Shown here: in pieces, positions 25,909 through 38,437 of the stretch | Numbering within the stretch: position 1 is the first letter of the stretch | How the letters are laid out: the number at the start of each line of letters is the position of its first letter | Source: Pelargonium x hortorum | Taxonomy: Eukaryota > Streptophyta > Magnoliopsida > Geraniales > Geraniaceae | Assembly: GCA_036897525.1 (NCBI GenBank) | Contig: JAYMTJ010000019.1 | Span: forward strand, 1 to 64,000 | Length of the DNA: 64,000 nt | Direction of reading: 5' to 3' | Program-made: the position numbers and the translations under genes | Notes under the pieces: generated by a model | Told to the model about the DNA's origin: nothing | What the model saw: only the letters and a program-made list of their open reading frames with translations | Databases searched by the model: none

Positions 25909-26170
25909 AGGGTAATAAATTAGAATATTAAGTAATTCTAAAACATTAAAGTCTCAAAGATCTTTCTATTTCTTTATAAGAGGAGAGGTAAGAATTTTAT
26001 AAATGTACGAAAAATCAACTGATAAAGACTATAAAAACGTACTATAGGATAGACTAATTCGAATCTTCCTCTTCGATATTCCTTATTATGTTATGTAAAA
26101 GTAAAACTAGGTTGTGTTGTAGAGAAGGATAGCACTTCTTTGTTCTCAGGCTTCATAAGGTTTAACTGGA

Positions 26171-26210
26171 TCTTCCAAGCGCATATGTTGTTTCTTCTTT
26201 TGGATAGTTA
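26171..26210 (+). repeat. repeat segment paired with 32295-32338
   Basis: TCTTCCAAGC, then GTTGTTTCTTC, then TTTTGGATAG align block by block with the segment at 32.3 kb. The ends (TCCAA, TTGGA) can pair as a hairpin in both copies. Both segments lie a few hundred bases upstream of an M1 block (26467 and 32709). Confidence 0.45.
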
Positions 26211-26250
26211 AAGTATAGAGAACTTCAGCTAAAGGAGATTATAAGAATTC

Positions 26251-26269
26251 CTAAAATGAGTTCCTGTTT
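26251..26269 (+). repeat. exact 19-bp repeat, partner at 47896
   Basis: CTAAAATGAGTTCCTGTTT occurs here and at 47896-47914 in the same orientation, with weak similarity on the right flank. One exact match of this length is slightly more than chance predicts in 64 kb of this composition. Here it lies inside a repeat island. Confidence 0.4.
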
Positions 26270-26466
26270 AAAGTTGTAAGATAGTGAAATGAATGTCTTC
26301 TTGTGTTCTAATGGGATAGCCGGCAAAGATAGCTTTCTCAGAATTGTAGCTAAAGGAATTAAAGAAACAGATTATCTTCTTTGGGTTTTCTTTGTTGTAG
26401 CTAGCTTAGCAAGTAGGTTTCTGGGTAGAGAGGACTCTTCCGATCGATATATCTATCTGTAGGACA

Positions 26467-26485
26467 GTGTAGCTAAACTAAAAGA
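26467..26485 (+). repeat. M1 dispersed repeat block
   Basis: GTGTAGCTAAACTAAAAGA shares an exact 16-mer, GTGTAGCTAAACTAAA, with the block at 32.7 kb. It lies in an island rich in further GTAGCTA-type motifs (26345, 26395). Confidence 0.5.
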
Positions 26486-26998
26486 TAAAAAGGGATACAC
26501 TTCGGGGTCTCGTAAAGTGTAAAGTAAGATTTCAGATACTATTTCAGCCCTATATTTAATATTTAACTATACTAGATATAGTAAATGAGTTAGTAACGAA
26601 TACTTGTTTTCAACACACACGAGAAATTGTATCGAATTAAAACAAGCGGTTGGCAAGACCGTTTGCGTGGTACTGAGGCTAAGGGCTACAAAAGAGTGGA
26701 TAATGGAAGACTTTTTTAAATAGGAAGAGAATGCTGTAACTTAAAAAAAAAGCACTGCTTGAAGGTAATTTCTTTCTTGTTTTTTTTTAGGATCGGCAAC
26801 TTCCTTAAATTAAAGAGTACTTTATAAGCGCAGATAGTAAGAAGGGATGTCACTAAAATACATACAAAAAAAGAGGATTCCAAATCTGTGATATATTGGA
26901 GATAGCTTTCTATTTTCAAAGGTCAGGCTCTTACTTGCTTGGAAAGCGCTCAAATACAGAATATCTATCTAAGCGAATACTTGAATCTCTTCTTTATT

Positions 26999-27036
26999 AG
27001 GATGCGAACCGATCGACATGCGATCAAAATCAAGAT
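26999..27036 (-). pseudogene. tRNA-like 3' fragment
   Basis: Minus strand GATTTTGATCGCATG, then TCGATCGGTTCGCATCC, resembles an anticodon loop followed by a T arm with one changed T-loop base. D arm and acceptor are not seen. Low confidence. Confidence 0.2.
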
Positions 27037-30000
27037 GTGCAAATTAATTTCCATGATAATTCTCTGTTCTAACCAAAACTTAATACACTTTTCTAAAACT
27101 CCTACGTCCAAGCCTTAGAGAATGTATAGGAAATGAGAGGGCGGATTCAAAGTTCTTTATTTAAGTGATTATGAGTTCTAGAATTTAGGATAACCGATGA
27201 TTTAGGAAATCACTCTATTTCAAGGTCTTACTTAAAATTAATATGTTCTGATGGTATGGAATGGAACAGAGAGTCTATATTGATTTACCTCTTTTACCTT
27301 ATTAACTCAAAATCCACTTTGGAAGCTAGGAACCGTTATCTCAGGAACTTTGCCGATATAAGTCTTAATGTCCCGAACCTTTGCTTTTAAGTTAAGGACT
27401 TATGATGGCATCGCAGAGAGTTGTACTGTTTACGAGGTATGAAATACTCTATATCCTCATCCTCGACTGACATCTCATTGAAAGCAATCTCGCTTTCCTA
27501 ATTCTAACTTGAAAGCTGTCGCTCTCACTTCTTAACTTAAAGGGATTTTCTTCATTGGACTTTCCCTCGAAATTCCCCCGACCCTTTTGACTAGTTAGAG
27601 ATTAGAGACTCCTGCTTAGGTTTCGTCGAATTAATCTTGTGCAGATTAGAAAGTAAATAAGCCCCATTTGATAATTCCTGTTTTTTAGATTTAACAAAGA
27701 ATAGTTGAGGCTGTAATGTAAAACCGGGGGGAAACGGTCGGAAGGATTCTATTGTTTTCATAGAGCAGACATCCAAATTCCAGTAAGAGGAGAAAGAGTA
27801 CTGCTATCAAGACAGGTAATACAACTCTACTAAAAGTCTTAGGCTCTATGCTCTAAACTACTGATAGCTACAAGGAACAACAAAAGGAATTATCCTTTTC
27901 CATGATTTTCTAATAATAACTAAAATAGACTAAAAAAAGAGGAAAACTTTTCTACTTAAAGGGAATATAAAGAGTATATCAAAGACTAAGAAGCTCCAGC
28001 GAATACATACTTTCGACAGCTCTCATAGGACTATTCCATCTCCCGCATTCACTTAAGAGGGTTTTCAGTACAAGGGTGGATATGAATGAGTGGGCTCGCA
28101 TCCCAGGCATAGTATGCAGGCTATCAAGCAAGGACTCAAAGACCATTGAAAGTAAAGAATTGAAATACAGGATATGAGTGAAATGTACAAAAACCGCTTA
28201 GCTTTTTTAGGATTGTTTCTGAACTTGGCAAGGAAGAATTTTGATTCAGATCAAACTTCCAAATCTGTCTTTTGGTTTAAAGGCTTTCATTCCTTTTGGT
28301 AGATATTCTGTTTTCTATATAAGTGATTCTCGTTCTGTAGGGCAACCTAAATTAAGTTAGCGTGCAAAGAACACAATTTACGAGACCCCTTTCCCAATCA
28401 ACTTTATATGTTGACTGGTTTTACGAATATTAGAGTATAGCCCTATAGGAGGTTTCTCTACAATTTGACTTGCTAATAGGACGCGCGGAGGTGTAGTAAT
28501 AATAAGGTTTCGCCCAGCCATTTGAAGCGGGTTTCCACTTTAAGAGGGTTTTCGTGTTTAGATCTAACTGCGTTTCTATTCCTTAGTAGTTCAATTCTTA
28601 GTAGATGGAACCCTACTTTACTTTATTGTAGTATAGAGAGAAATAAAAGAGAATAAAGGTAAAACAAACGAAATACATTTTTGCTAAGGATAACCCAGTA
28701 CAAGACTCAAGCTAGAGCACCTTTTGAAACATAACATTCCTAATAAGGGGCTTCTCAACAAAGCCTTGCTTTTTAGACTTTTCAAGAGTCATTTTGCAGC
28801 TTTTATAGTCAAGTATAAGAAAAACGGAAGGAAATTCCTTATAGAATATAGTATAGGTCTCTACTAAAATAAGTAACCGGGTTAATTTGCTACCTAGAGT
28901 GTGTCAAAGGTCGAATCCCCTCCCTAGTCAAAAAAAGGATCTTTTTATGGCAGCTTTATTAATTATGACAATATTCCAAGTTCTACTTTGCTTAGCAGCT
29001 GCTTGACAGGATAATAGGGTACTCTACACTAACTTGACCTTTTCGAAAAAAAACTACAAGATAAATTGATTTGTGTGAGCTGCTTTTTTACAATCACGTA
29101 TATAGAATGACTATTAATTTAAGATTACTAATGCTCTTTCTTGAGTTGGGCTTTCCTTTATTATTTTTTAATCCTGTTAAAGTAAAGAGTGTATAAAATT
29201 GACTTAGTCTGAGAGGGCCCTTTTCTATTTACCCGGAATTTCTACTTTGTATGAGGTTAGCTATACTAGTGAAAAATCTTTATCGAGAACCTAGAAGTAC
29301 GGGGATGCTCTATTTATTAAAGCTTTACGAATCCAAGTATTTTACTTGACTGACTGTAGTTAGCAAACTTCGAAAGTAGCGTTGTAGCTTAGCTCTTCCC
29401 CTAGTAGTGCCTGGTTTTTTTATAACTACACTTTTATTCTTAATTTTACTAGTTTAAAGCTTAAAACTCCGAGCAATTTATTTCTAAGGGCATACTCAGT
29501 TTCTATTTTATTCAAAAGGGGCTTACAAGATTTAATTCCAACGAAACGAAAAGGCACCTATCCTCCTCAAAAGTAAAGTTTCTATTATTAATCCACTTAT
29601 TCATTTCGATTCTCTAGGGTCCCCTTCATTCAGCTTTTAAATTAAATAAAGGCCGAGGAAAGTCCTCGCATTCTGAAAAAGGCTATTTACTGAGAAAATC
29701 TATTCCGGAAAAAAAAAACTCGGGGGTCCTAAAAAAAAGACAAGGATTCTCTTCTCCTCATACTAAAAACAGAAGCTTAGCGCCAATTAGAATTATAACC
29801 TAGCTAAAGCCCAAGATATCTCTTTATTTAGATTTAGTTTAAATTATTATGTCTTAAAGATAAAATTGCGTTCCTTTAGTAAAATCTCAAGAATCTCGCT
29901 GAAGAGATAAGTACCTGTGATAGGGTTTTATAGTCATAGATAATGCCGGGCAATTTCTTGAAGTGCGGTTTCAATAGATAATATAATATATATAGGAAGT

Positions 30001-30830
30001 GCCCCTTCCTAGGACCCCGTCAAAACAGTAGATAGGCCATCATTAAGTCAAAATTCCGCATTAAACTGTTAACTATAACCCCGAACACCTGCTAAATAAA
30101 GCTTAGTTTGATAAGAACTCATCTATTCCGGATTATAATTATATAAGAGGGCTCCTAAGTTTGTGTTTGTCAAACTTAATAGTAAATGGTATAAGAACAC
30201 TAATTACAAGAATTAAAGAATTTATTCAAAACAAGAGCTTTCCTCGCGGTGTAAAAGCATCCAAATAAAGAAAGCTACGAAAAGAAAAGGCCTTATTTGT
30301 TTTGTTTTATTAGCAGAGCAAAACGAGGGATTAAAGCCATTAAGCCGATGGCAAAGTTTTGATTTCAGGAAGACGCATTCAGAAGAAAGAATCTTTTCGG
30401 CCATACCAATTAGGAATTGTATACTAGGTCAGAGAAACCTATAAACCCTAAACTTCCAACTAAAGGACTAATTTATCTGGTTTACGCAAGTAGGTCTAAA
30501 TCCTTGTAAATTAGGAGCAAACCTTCTGCTTTTATTTCCTTTCCCAAGCGCGACCTTTCTTTAGGAGGAGTCCTCCTCTAGCCATTTTATCCGGGTATAA
30601 TTTGTCTAATAACCTATACTTCAGAATAAAAAACATTTCTCCCATTGCATTGCCTATTTGTTTTAATCCCCTTTAAAAGAGCTGGTCAGTACCTCTTTAT
30701 TATTAGGAGCATATGCCTTTTATCCATGAGATACTTTGTCTTTTAGAAAGTCCCGTCCCCACTTTACGAGTCTATTTACCTGATAGTGATAGAGTAACCC
30801 TCTATACCGGTATAGTTTAAATTATATACC

Positions 30831-30894
30831 AAATGGATTCGAACCTTAGGAATTCGTGCTGATAATTTCTTGCTTTAAACCCCGTCTGAGATAG
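30831..30894 (-). pseudogene. tRNA-like relic, identity unclear
   Basis: The minus strand shows TATCTCAGACGGGG...AAAGCA, resembling a D arm, then a possible anticodon arm (GAAATT against GAATTC with one mismatch), then AAGGTTCGAATCC, an exact T-loop core. Spacing from D arm to T arm is close to that of a tRNA. The T stem has two mismatches and the acceptor does not pair. Confidence 0.35.
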
Positions 30895-32294
30895 GGCTAC
30901 TTATGCTATTCATAGGGGGGTAAAACCTTCTTTCTTATAGGAGCCCTCTGGAAATACAATAAATAAGTAAAATAGAAACATGGGTTTTATATTAAGATTG
31001 CTTCACAAGGTACATAGCATTTCCTTATTTCTCAACATTTTTTTTCCGCGTATTCTGTGCATTTTGTATCACAAGTTAGCTAAACAAGGCATCATTATAA
31101 TAACAGGGAAGTGGGACAGTTTTCATCCTTTTAGGAAAGGGTACACTCGCTTTGAACGGAACATAACAATAAGAGGGGTCCCTTATTTATACTTTTATTT
31201 AAACTCTAGCCCGTAACTTACAGCACATATGTAAGGCAATTTGAAGTATAATTACTGGATTTAGCAGAACCCCGACATACAAAGCTGCTTCTGTCTATAT
31301 AAGAAACTCGGTCTTACACTTTCTAAATTTTCTTGACGAGTTGAGGAGGACTTAGTTACTTGCCTTAATACTACAATTTATTACGTAACTTTTCAGGGGC
31401 TTTGACATTTGTACAAAATTATTAAATTAGTAATATTAGGTTCTGGAGTATTTCTATTTAGAGAAATAGGAAATCACTTATATAGAATAGAACTTTAACA
31501 ATGCTTTTTTTTTACAAGTTCAAGATTTGGAGCATAGCATATGAGAGTCTCTAATAGCCCCCATTCTCTATATCTACTATAGAATCTTATTTATATTAAA
31601 TTCTATCTAAACCAGAGCAAAAAGTAGTATACTTTGTTGGACATTACCGTATAAGACGGTTAAGGCCGATGAATAAGACACCTTACCTTATAAGAATAAG
31701 AGATCCTCCTTTAGTAATAGTAAATCGTGAATGCAACCGTTAGCCCTAAGGATTGATTATCTCACTTCAATACAAAACCGGTTTCATTACATTAACACTT
31801 TACTTTTTTAAATAAGGAGCTCCCCCGGGAAATGAGTATATACTCCCGATAAAGAATTAATCGAGTTCAATTCAAAGTTAGAGGATGGTAGCTAACAGAA
31901 TAATCTATAGGTTCCCTTTACTAGTATATGAAATTCGTTTAATGATTTGCTAAATTATAGGGCTCCTATATTCGTAGCCCTACCTTTATAATTCCGAATT
32001 TTAGTATGAGCGTAGACAAATACCTACTAGTACAAGTTTTTTTACCCCCTATACTTTAGGTTCTATCTACCCTTTAAGATCTTAAAAAAGGAAAGGAAAC
32101 GAGTAGGACTCTTCCTAAAAAAATGTAAATGAATTTCTAGTTTATAGAAAGAGGTTTTCTTGCTTAGAGCGGCTCAATAACGCACCGGTAAAACTAAGTC
32201 TTGATATCAAAGTTATAGCTTTAAGTTTTATCCAACAAGCAAAGCCCAGATACTTTAACTTTATCCTTTGCAAGTAGCAAGTAAGTGTAGCTCT

Positions 32295-32338
32295 ATCTTA
32301 TCCAAGCTCTTTAGTCTTCTTTGTTCGTTTTGGATAGG
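32295..32338 (+). repeat. repeat segment paired with 26171-26210
   Basis: TCTTATCCAAGCTC, then TCTTCTTTGTTCG, then TTTTGGATAGG. TATCCAA at the left and TTGGATA at the right form a 7-bp stem around about 28 nt. The same architecture occurs near 26.2 kb. Role unknown. Confidence 0.45.
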
Positions 32339-32708
32339 AGTGGGTATAGGAAACCAGATTCTATTGAGATTCCCTTTTTGAGAATTCCTAGGATTTCCCT
32401 TAAGATCTTGTAGGAATCTCTACTAGCTTTGAATATTCCACTGAAGTACTTGGCTATAACGGATACTTTAGGAAAGAACTTAGTAATAGGAGCCTCAAAC
32501 TCTCAGGTACCTAAGCCAGCCAAGCTAATGGATGAGAACTGATTCTCAATTCCATTCCCTGTTTTAGGAAAGTTCCTTCTTAATCTTATACTTTCCTGTA
32601 AGTAACTGATTCTATTAAAGAAAGGTGTTCAGTATTCTTTGTTGTAGGAAGTTCTTCTTGATTCCGATCTAAGCGGATAGACGGTCAAGGAGGAGAACTG
32701 ATCTAATT

Positions 32709-32735
32709 GGTGTAGCTAAACTAAAGGAGTTTTAG
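32709..32735 (+). repeat. M1 dispersed repeat block (best copy)
   Basis: GGTGTAGCTAAACTAAAGG, then AGTTTTAG, preceded by CTGATCTAATT. I use this as the type copy: three other copies share the lead-in CTAAT and the tail AGTTTWAG or part of them. The island around it runs from about 32.3 to 33.6 kb and also holds the hairpin segment, M3 and M2. Confidence 0.5.
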
Positions 32736-33490
32736 AATTATTCAAATCGGATTTACTTCTGCTCGAATTTACTAGATCTAGTAGATGCGTAGCGTGTTTC
32801 CTATTTGTGTTTGTTAGGAATTGAAAAGGGATTTCTAAGAGGACAAGGAATTGAGTAGGTACAAATACAGAGGCCGGTACTGTAGTAAGCATAGGTATAT
32901 CTAAGAGTCTGACTTTTCTAACAAGGAGTCTAGCTCCAAGGATAACAAATAACGAGTACTGATTAAAGCAAACAAAACAATGAATGTTGAACTTACTATC
33001 AGGAATGTCCTTTACTTTAGGTTAGGTCTCCCCTTAAGGTGATGGAGTTGTATACCAAAGGTAAACTAGCCTTTCTAAATAAGACTAAAGAGTGATTAGC
33101 CAAGACTAGTACTAAACCTTTGTCTAAGGACCTTACTTAATTAATTCCTTGGGATAAAGATTCTAGGTTAAATAGAAAACAAGTTACTACCTAAGCTTTC
33201 GGTTATCGCTTGTTTATGTAACTTAAGAGGTACATACATTTGAATTTGAAGGCAATATTGACTATAATAATGTTCAAATCCTTGTTCAGAAACTCGGTCT
33301 TAAGGTAAGGGGTCCATTATAGCATACAAGATTTCCCAGCGAATCGGTGTCTATTGCTTATTCTCTTAATTCTAGCTTTCGGGTTCTCTAGTTAGATTTG
33401 TACGTAGTTTAAAACTCCTATAAGTTTGAGTTCTAACCTCTACTAAAGGAAGCTCCTTACCTAAGCTCTGAAGGAACTGAAGAGGAATGT

Positions 33491-33538
33491 CTAGTCTTGG
33501 CTGAAGGGAAACTCTGAACGAAGTGAGTAGGGGATGTA
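33491..33538 (+). repeat. M3 repeat block
   Basis: CTAGTCTTGGCTGAAGG, then CTGAACGAAGTGAG, then TAGGGGATG. The partner at 53902 has CTAGTCTTGGCTCCGAACGA and GGTGAGG, lacking about 9 bases in the middle. I do not recognise a gene in it. Confidence 0.5.
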
Positions 33539-33560
33539 CTACTCATTTTCTAAGGCATAC

Positions 33561-33606
33561 CCCTGCTAACCGATAAGCTACATAGCGCAAGAGGAATGAA
33601 CCTTAA
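33561..33606 (-). repeat. M2 dispersed repeat block (inverted)
   Basis: Read on the minus strand: TTAAGGTTCATTCCTCTTG, CGCTATGTAGCTTATCGG, then GCAGGGG. It lies directly downstream of the M3 block at 33491. A strong match to the copy at 4.6 kb. Confidence 0.55.
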
Positions 33607-36600
33607 ATAGCTATCAACCCTAAATCTATTAAACTACTATAACTATCTAATACTTTTTACTATATTTAACTAACAAACAGGTATTTATACTAATAGAATA
33701 CCTATAGAATAACTATAACTATTAAGACTATAATAACATAGCTACCATATGAAATGAATACACCTAGCTGGACTACAAGCACCATTGGCTCTATTCCTTC
33801 TATTACTGAGACAATACAATATAGCTCTAACTTCTAAGTCTAAGTCAAGAACTTAAAAAAGACTTAAGAACTTGAGTCTGTCATTGTATATTCATTTTAA
33901 GGAAGCCCTAACCGGGCCTTTATATGTTATATGCAAGCTTCTTCAAAACTTTTCAAATTCCTGAGGAGTTCTTTTCTCAACTAAGAGCTGGGCGATACTT
34001 TCGTGAATACTCTTTCCACGAGGCAACTCTTGGTAAGATATGATGGGATTGCTTTGTTGGGTTACACAATTCGGTTTTAATTAAAGGATCCGTAATAATA
34101 CCAATACCGTTTTTATATTATAGCAGTTAGCTCAGCCTCAAAATCCCACAAGGAGAATTAACTCTATTAGAATAGAAGGCTCCCGTTTTTTCCTACCTAA
34201 TAGGGTTCCATTTTCTCTTCCAGGACTCAAATGGACAAGGTCATCGGATTTCCGTTTCCTATTAGGAAGTGAATTTAAGTAAAAAACTTTGACTCAGGTT
34301 ATTCCTTTAGTTAGAAGGCGTCTCGTGAGTAAGAGATTGTTCAGTGTATTACGCATACTTTTACCAACTTTTATTAGTTATTCCCGGGTTGGGAGAGCGC
34401 CCCCGTCTACTATGAAATCTCTAGAATCATTACATTAACTTAAGCGCAGTTTCATCTGTCCAGTAACTCAATATAACGTAAGAAGTAAGTTTGACTTTCT
34501 TTTTGTCGGGTAATATGGAACATAAAAGTTTTTCATAAAGAGTACAGGAAAGCTTTCCTTTATTTTAATCTCTTCCGACTTTGTGCATTTGGGGATCCGA
34601 ATTTTTTATTTCCCTTGACTTGAAATGGAGCAAATTACACCCAGGTACCTGACGAAGCTCCGACTTTTTCTTGGAGAAGCGGTAGAATACGCAAACTTAG
34701 AAATCAAGTAATACAACTCAAATTCGGTGGCCACTAATTAAAAAGACACATGGTCAAACTACTCTACTGTATTTCCGCTAAATGTATACTGATAAAAGTT
34801 CTAAAGATACTACAAAAGGATAATTTGATGGATTTTAAATTAATACAAGGAAAAGTACGATGCTGACCTTACCTTAAATTAATTGTATCTCTCATGCTTT
34901 TGCCAGACCACGAAGAAGCTATTTATTTGACTATTCAGCCCAACAGAATATATACCAATCGAGACTGGTGAGCCAAACTCGATAAAAGGTTACTTTAATA
35001 TAAGTAAAATATTGTACCAAAAAAAAACTCCTACAAAGAACGCAATAGCTCGCGCGAAAGAAAGAGGACATATAATGAGTTTTTGATTAACTGGGCTTGA
35101 ACTTATTTTATTCTTTAAGACTTCTAGCTTAACTTGCAATCTATAGGGCACCCTCTGACTCTGAATGATTCCGGTTTTTAGAGCAACAAAATTCTTAGGT
35201 TCTAATATTAAGTACTCTAATTATTATTATTTACGGGTGCTAAGCACAAGCCCTTTAACTATACGTATTGATTGAGGTAATTATAAATAGGAGAATAAAA
35301 GGGAGTACAAGTTAAGAAAGCAATTCTATGGCCCTTTTCATGCGCTATATCGGCTCGGCTGCTTGGAAGGTTCCGTGTATTTCCCAGGTGCCAGTCTATA
35401 GAATTTTTTTTACTTACCATAAAAGATTGACTCTGGTATAATTATACTTAATACTAGACTCACTTTTGTTTGAGTTGAGTGAATGCGGATGTTTCATATT
35501 AGGCATTTTATTTATATGGTGGGGCTCGTACGTAAGAGGCAAGGTTTATTAAATACTCTTTTTATCTTTTTTTTTATACATACCTAAGTGAGTTCTCAAA
35601 CCACAGAATCTATGATTATCAAATAAAAAAAAAAAAAAGGAGCTCCCCTAGAAATTCTTATTTTTTAGCAGCCTGTTAAGAATTGCCGCTACATCTATGT
35701 TTTTTATCTCCCTATGAGTGCAATTTTAACCAGAGATTTAAATTCTATTCACATCGAAAACATTTTAAGAGGAGGTTTTGTACAGAGTTATTAAGCAGAA
35801 AGGTAAAAAAATTTTTAACTAGCATTGCTTATATTAGTTTTTTTTCAAAGGATACAGAAAGTGGGCCATAAATAAAGGGTTAACCCCCATAGGCAGACTA
35901 TAGAGGAGTTGGGCAGTCTAAACCATCCTGCAAGGAATGCCCTCAGTCCCCTTTTTATCTTTTTTTTTTTTACTTTTAAACGGGTTCCTAAAGGGTTAAG
36001 GGTTATTGTTATACTCCAGAAGGTTATATATATATCAGGAATCCTCCCTGGGCTAAACAATATAAATAAGTTGTTAGTAAAAAGAAAGTACAAGGGCATC
36101 CCGTCGATTAAAGGAAGGACTCTCGGTTTTACCACAGACCGGGTCACAAAAAGAATATTCACATGAAGTAAAGTAACTTGATTAGAGGTTAGTTAATCAT
36201 TACAGAAGCGGGTAAAGTTAAGAGTGGGCTTAATTTGTATCTTTAGGAAAAAAACAGCAGGCCCCTAGTAGTACAACCTCAAAATCGATCTAAATTTTAG
36301 GTTTCTTATCTAAAAGAGTGGGTATAATAAATAGTGAAATTGGTACTTAACGAAAAGCCTCCTTAACTTAAGATTTTTTTTTGTAATAAATAATAAAGCT
36401 CGGGGTTTCCTTATCGAAGCTCTTGTTCTGGGAGTGTATTTTTTACTTGTATCCTACTGTTCCACTTCAATAACTTTATGTTTCAGGACAATTCAAAATA
36501 GGAATCCCTTATAATATAAATCTCAATTCCGGATAGCCTGTGAACCTTTTGGGATAACTACGGGGCCCTTACTAGGATTACCTCCTCATGGGTTATATTC

Positions 36601-37148
36601 ATAACAGTTCAGACACAGTCGTACAAAACAATTAGATACGAGTTTCTTGCAAATTATACAAAAACACGCTCCTGCTTGTTACAGGAGAATATGAAAGACT
36701 ATAATCTTAATTAAGAGATCCAAACTCTCGAGTCTTTTGTGTCAGTTTACTTTGGTATACTTCTCTAATTTCTATGGAAATCCAGCCAAAGAATATAACT
36801 TTTAGCCCGCCCGTTTAAACTTAAACTCGCAAAAATGACACGAAAACCTTTTGTTTTGAAGAAGCTAGAAAACCCTTGCAAATACGCCAAAGGATACTAT
36901 CCTCGTTTCTAGGCCCTCTCATTGTTATCATACTAACCTCAGTTTGCAGTTATAAGTAAGGATTCAAATCATTTTTTGCTGACCCGACTTATTCTATTGT
37001 TGGGGACTCCCATTAGACTTGCTCTCTTCTTTAAAACTTGAAAGGGTATAATTTTCGGAGACTATAAAACCCTAGAGCTAGCAGCCTACTCTCTAAATTG
37101 CGCCCTTGCCGTAAGTCCTTCTATAATAATAATAAAGGGAATACGCCG
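33607..37148. other. gene-free spacer
   Basis: Nothing recognised. Overlapping frames of 85 and 105 codons lie on opposite strands at 35.9-36.2 kb. Neither resembles a known protein, and they share the same low-stop stretch. Confidence 0.5.
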
Positions 37149-37188
37149 ATTATACTGATTATACTAATGATACTACGAGAAAGGACAA

Positions 37189-37213
37189 GATAGATAGATA
37201 GATGATAGATAGC
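37189..37213. repeat. GATA microsatellite
   Basis: A short run of GATA units with one interruption (GATGATAGATAG). Just upstream, 37149-37172 holds GATTATACT twice and then AATGATACT. Confidence 0.7.
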
Positions 37214-37215
37214 TG

Positions 37216-37255
37216 TTGTTCTAATGGTGCTAGCTAGGTAGTTTAAAAGTTTTAG
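37216..37255 (+). repeat. M1 dispersed repeat block
   Basis: TTGTTCTAATGGTGCTAGC, then TAGGTAGTTTAAAAGTTTTAG. Lead-in CTAAT and tail GTTTTAG match the M1 type copy, with a small insertion in the centre. It follows directly after the GATA microsatellite at 37189. Confidence 0.45.
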
Positions 37256-38390
37256 TCTTAGTATATTCTATAGTTATTTTTATATTACAAGATTGACTAT
37301 GTTTTAGAATTCAGAATTCCTTATTTAATATTTAGACTTCTCTAATCACTGTCGCAGATTGGCTACTAAAACGAGCATGGCATCCAGAAAGAAGCTTCCC
37401 TTTATACCTTTATAGAATAGGAATGCCTTTAACTAACTTGATTCAGGAGTTTGCCTAGGAAATACCCGGATTAATATAATAAAGTCCTACTTTTAATTAC
37501 TTCCAACAAAGACTCTACTCTCATCTTTAACTCCTTTGTCTGTCATTAGACAAGAATACACCTTCTATCGAGTCCGTCCCCTCGCTATTGATGCTAACTG
37601 CACTGTCTATCGGGTCAGTCCAGAGTCCTTCCCAAACAGTTAAGGTACTGATTTCAACAACTGAATACATTAATAGACTATCTCTTAGAAAATTCCTAGG
37701 ACTAGAATGAAGTCAGCACTATAGAACAAGTAATTCTATAACTATAAGTCCTTCATTTACCGGTACGTCAATTACTGGTTTCAACTGTTTCCATTAGATG
37801 GTTTAGGAATTCTTAATAACTATAATCTATTCCTAACAAGATACAATCTATCGACTGCGTTGGTAGGTCGGTTTTCCTTATATAGTAGAAAAGCTTTACA
37901 ACAAAACAAAGTAAGGATTCTTTATATTCAGTCTTCCTTCCATCCTAGCTAGCAGCTTTCAAATAAGGAGATTCGGTATTCTAAAGTCCTTGCTATCCCT
38001 ATCCCAAAGAATTAGAACAAAGAAATTGGATTGACTCCTTATCATCGACTACAACACAGACAGGTACTTCTCCTCAAGCCAAGAACTTCACTCTTAGTAA
38101 AGAAAATAAGATAGAGCTACACTTGCCCTGCCCCTTCAACTACTAAAGATTCTCTGTATTATTATTACTTTGTTCAACAAGTGTATTCGTAAACCAAGTG
38201 ACATCCACTTGACTGAATCATTTTCTAAACAAGGTTTTTTCAAAGGATTCCAAATACAATACCCGGGAATACAAATGAAGTGCTTTAAGCTATAAAAGTT
38301 ATTGAATTCATTTCTAGTTTACTGAAACTCTTAACAACTAACTTCCTATTAAAACAAAGATAACAAAACCTGTGTTAGAAAAAAACATTT

Positions 38391-38437
38391 ACATGTCGAT
38401 TCCACGAATCAGTGCTTTAACTACTTAGCTATACTCC
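38391..38437 (-). pseudogene. tRNA-Ser(GCU)-like 5' half, altered anticodon loop
   Basis: On the minus strand the sequence begins GGAGTATAGCTAAGTAG and continues through AAGCACTGATTCGTGG to AATCGACATG. It follows the plant mitochondrial tRNA-Ser(GCU) I remember from acceptor through anticodon stem, with single-base gaps in the acceptor and D loop. The anticodon loop reads TCGTGGA where the serine tRNA has TTGCTAA, so the triplet at the anticodon position is GTG. Fourteen bases further on (minus strand), 38361-38377 forms a 5-bp stem with a 7-nt loop, the geometry of a T arm but without the T-loop sequence. No 3' acceptor is present. Confidence 0.35.

Larger units (their letters stand above)
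21640..26170. other. gene-free spacer
   Basis: A purine-balanced stretch at about 22.0-22.3 kb resembles the repeat islands in style, but I could not align it. Short tandem duplications occur at 23.93, 23.98 and 25.89 kb. No frame of 60 codons is open anywhere in this stretch. Confidence 0.5.
26486..32294. other. gene-free spacer with two tRNA relics
   Basis: Contains tRNA-like pieces at 27.0 and 30.8 kb. AAGCGGT at 26645 and ACCGTTT form a 7-bp stem with a 7-nt loop, but no other tRNA arm is nearby. Open frames of 60-78 codons are unremarkable. Confidence 0.5.

Noticed and set aside
26645-26665. 7-bp stem with 7-nt loop TGGCAAG, like an anticodon arm
   Set aside because: No D or T arm at tRNA spacing, and position 33 is not T.
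35845-36166. Overlapping frames of 105 (minus) and 85 (plus) codons
   Set aside because: They occupy the same low-stop stretch on opposite strands. The hydrophobic parts come from T or A runs.
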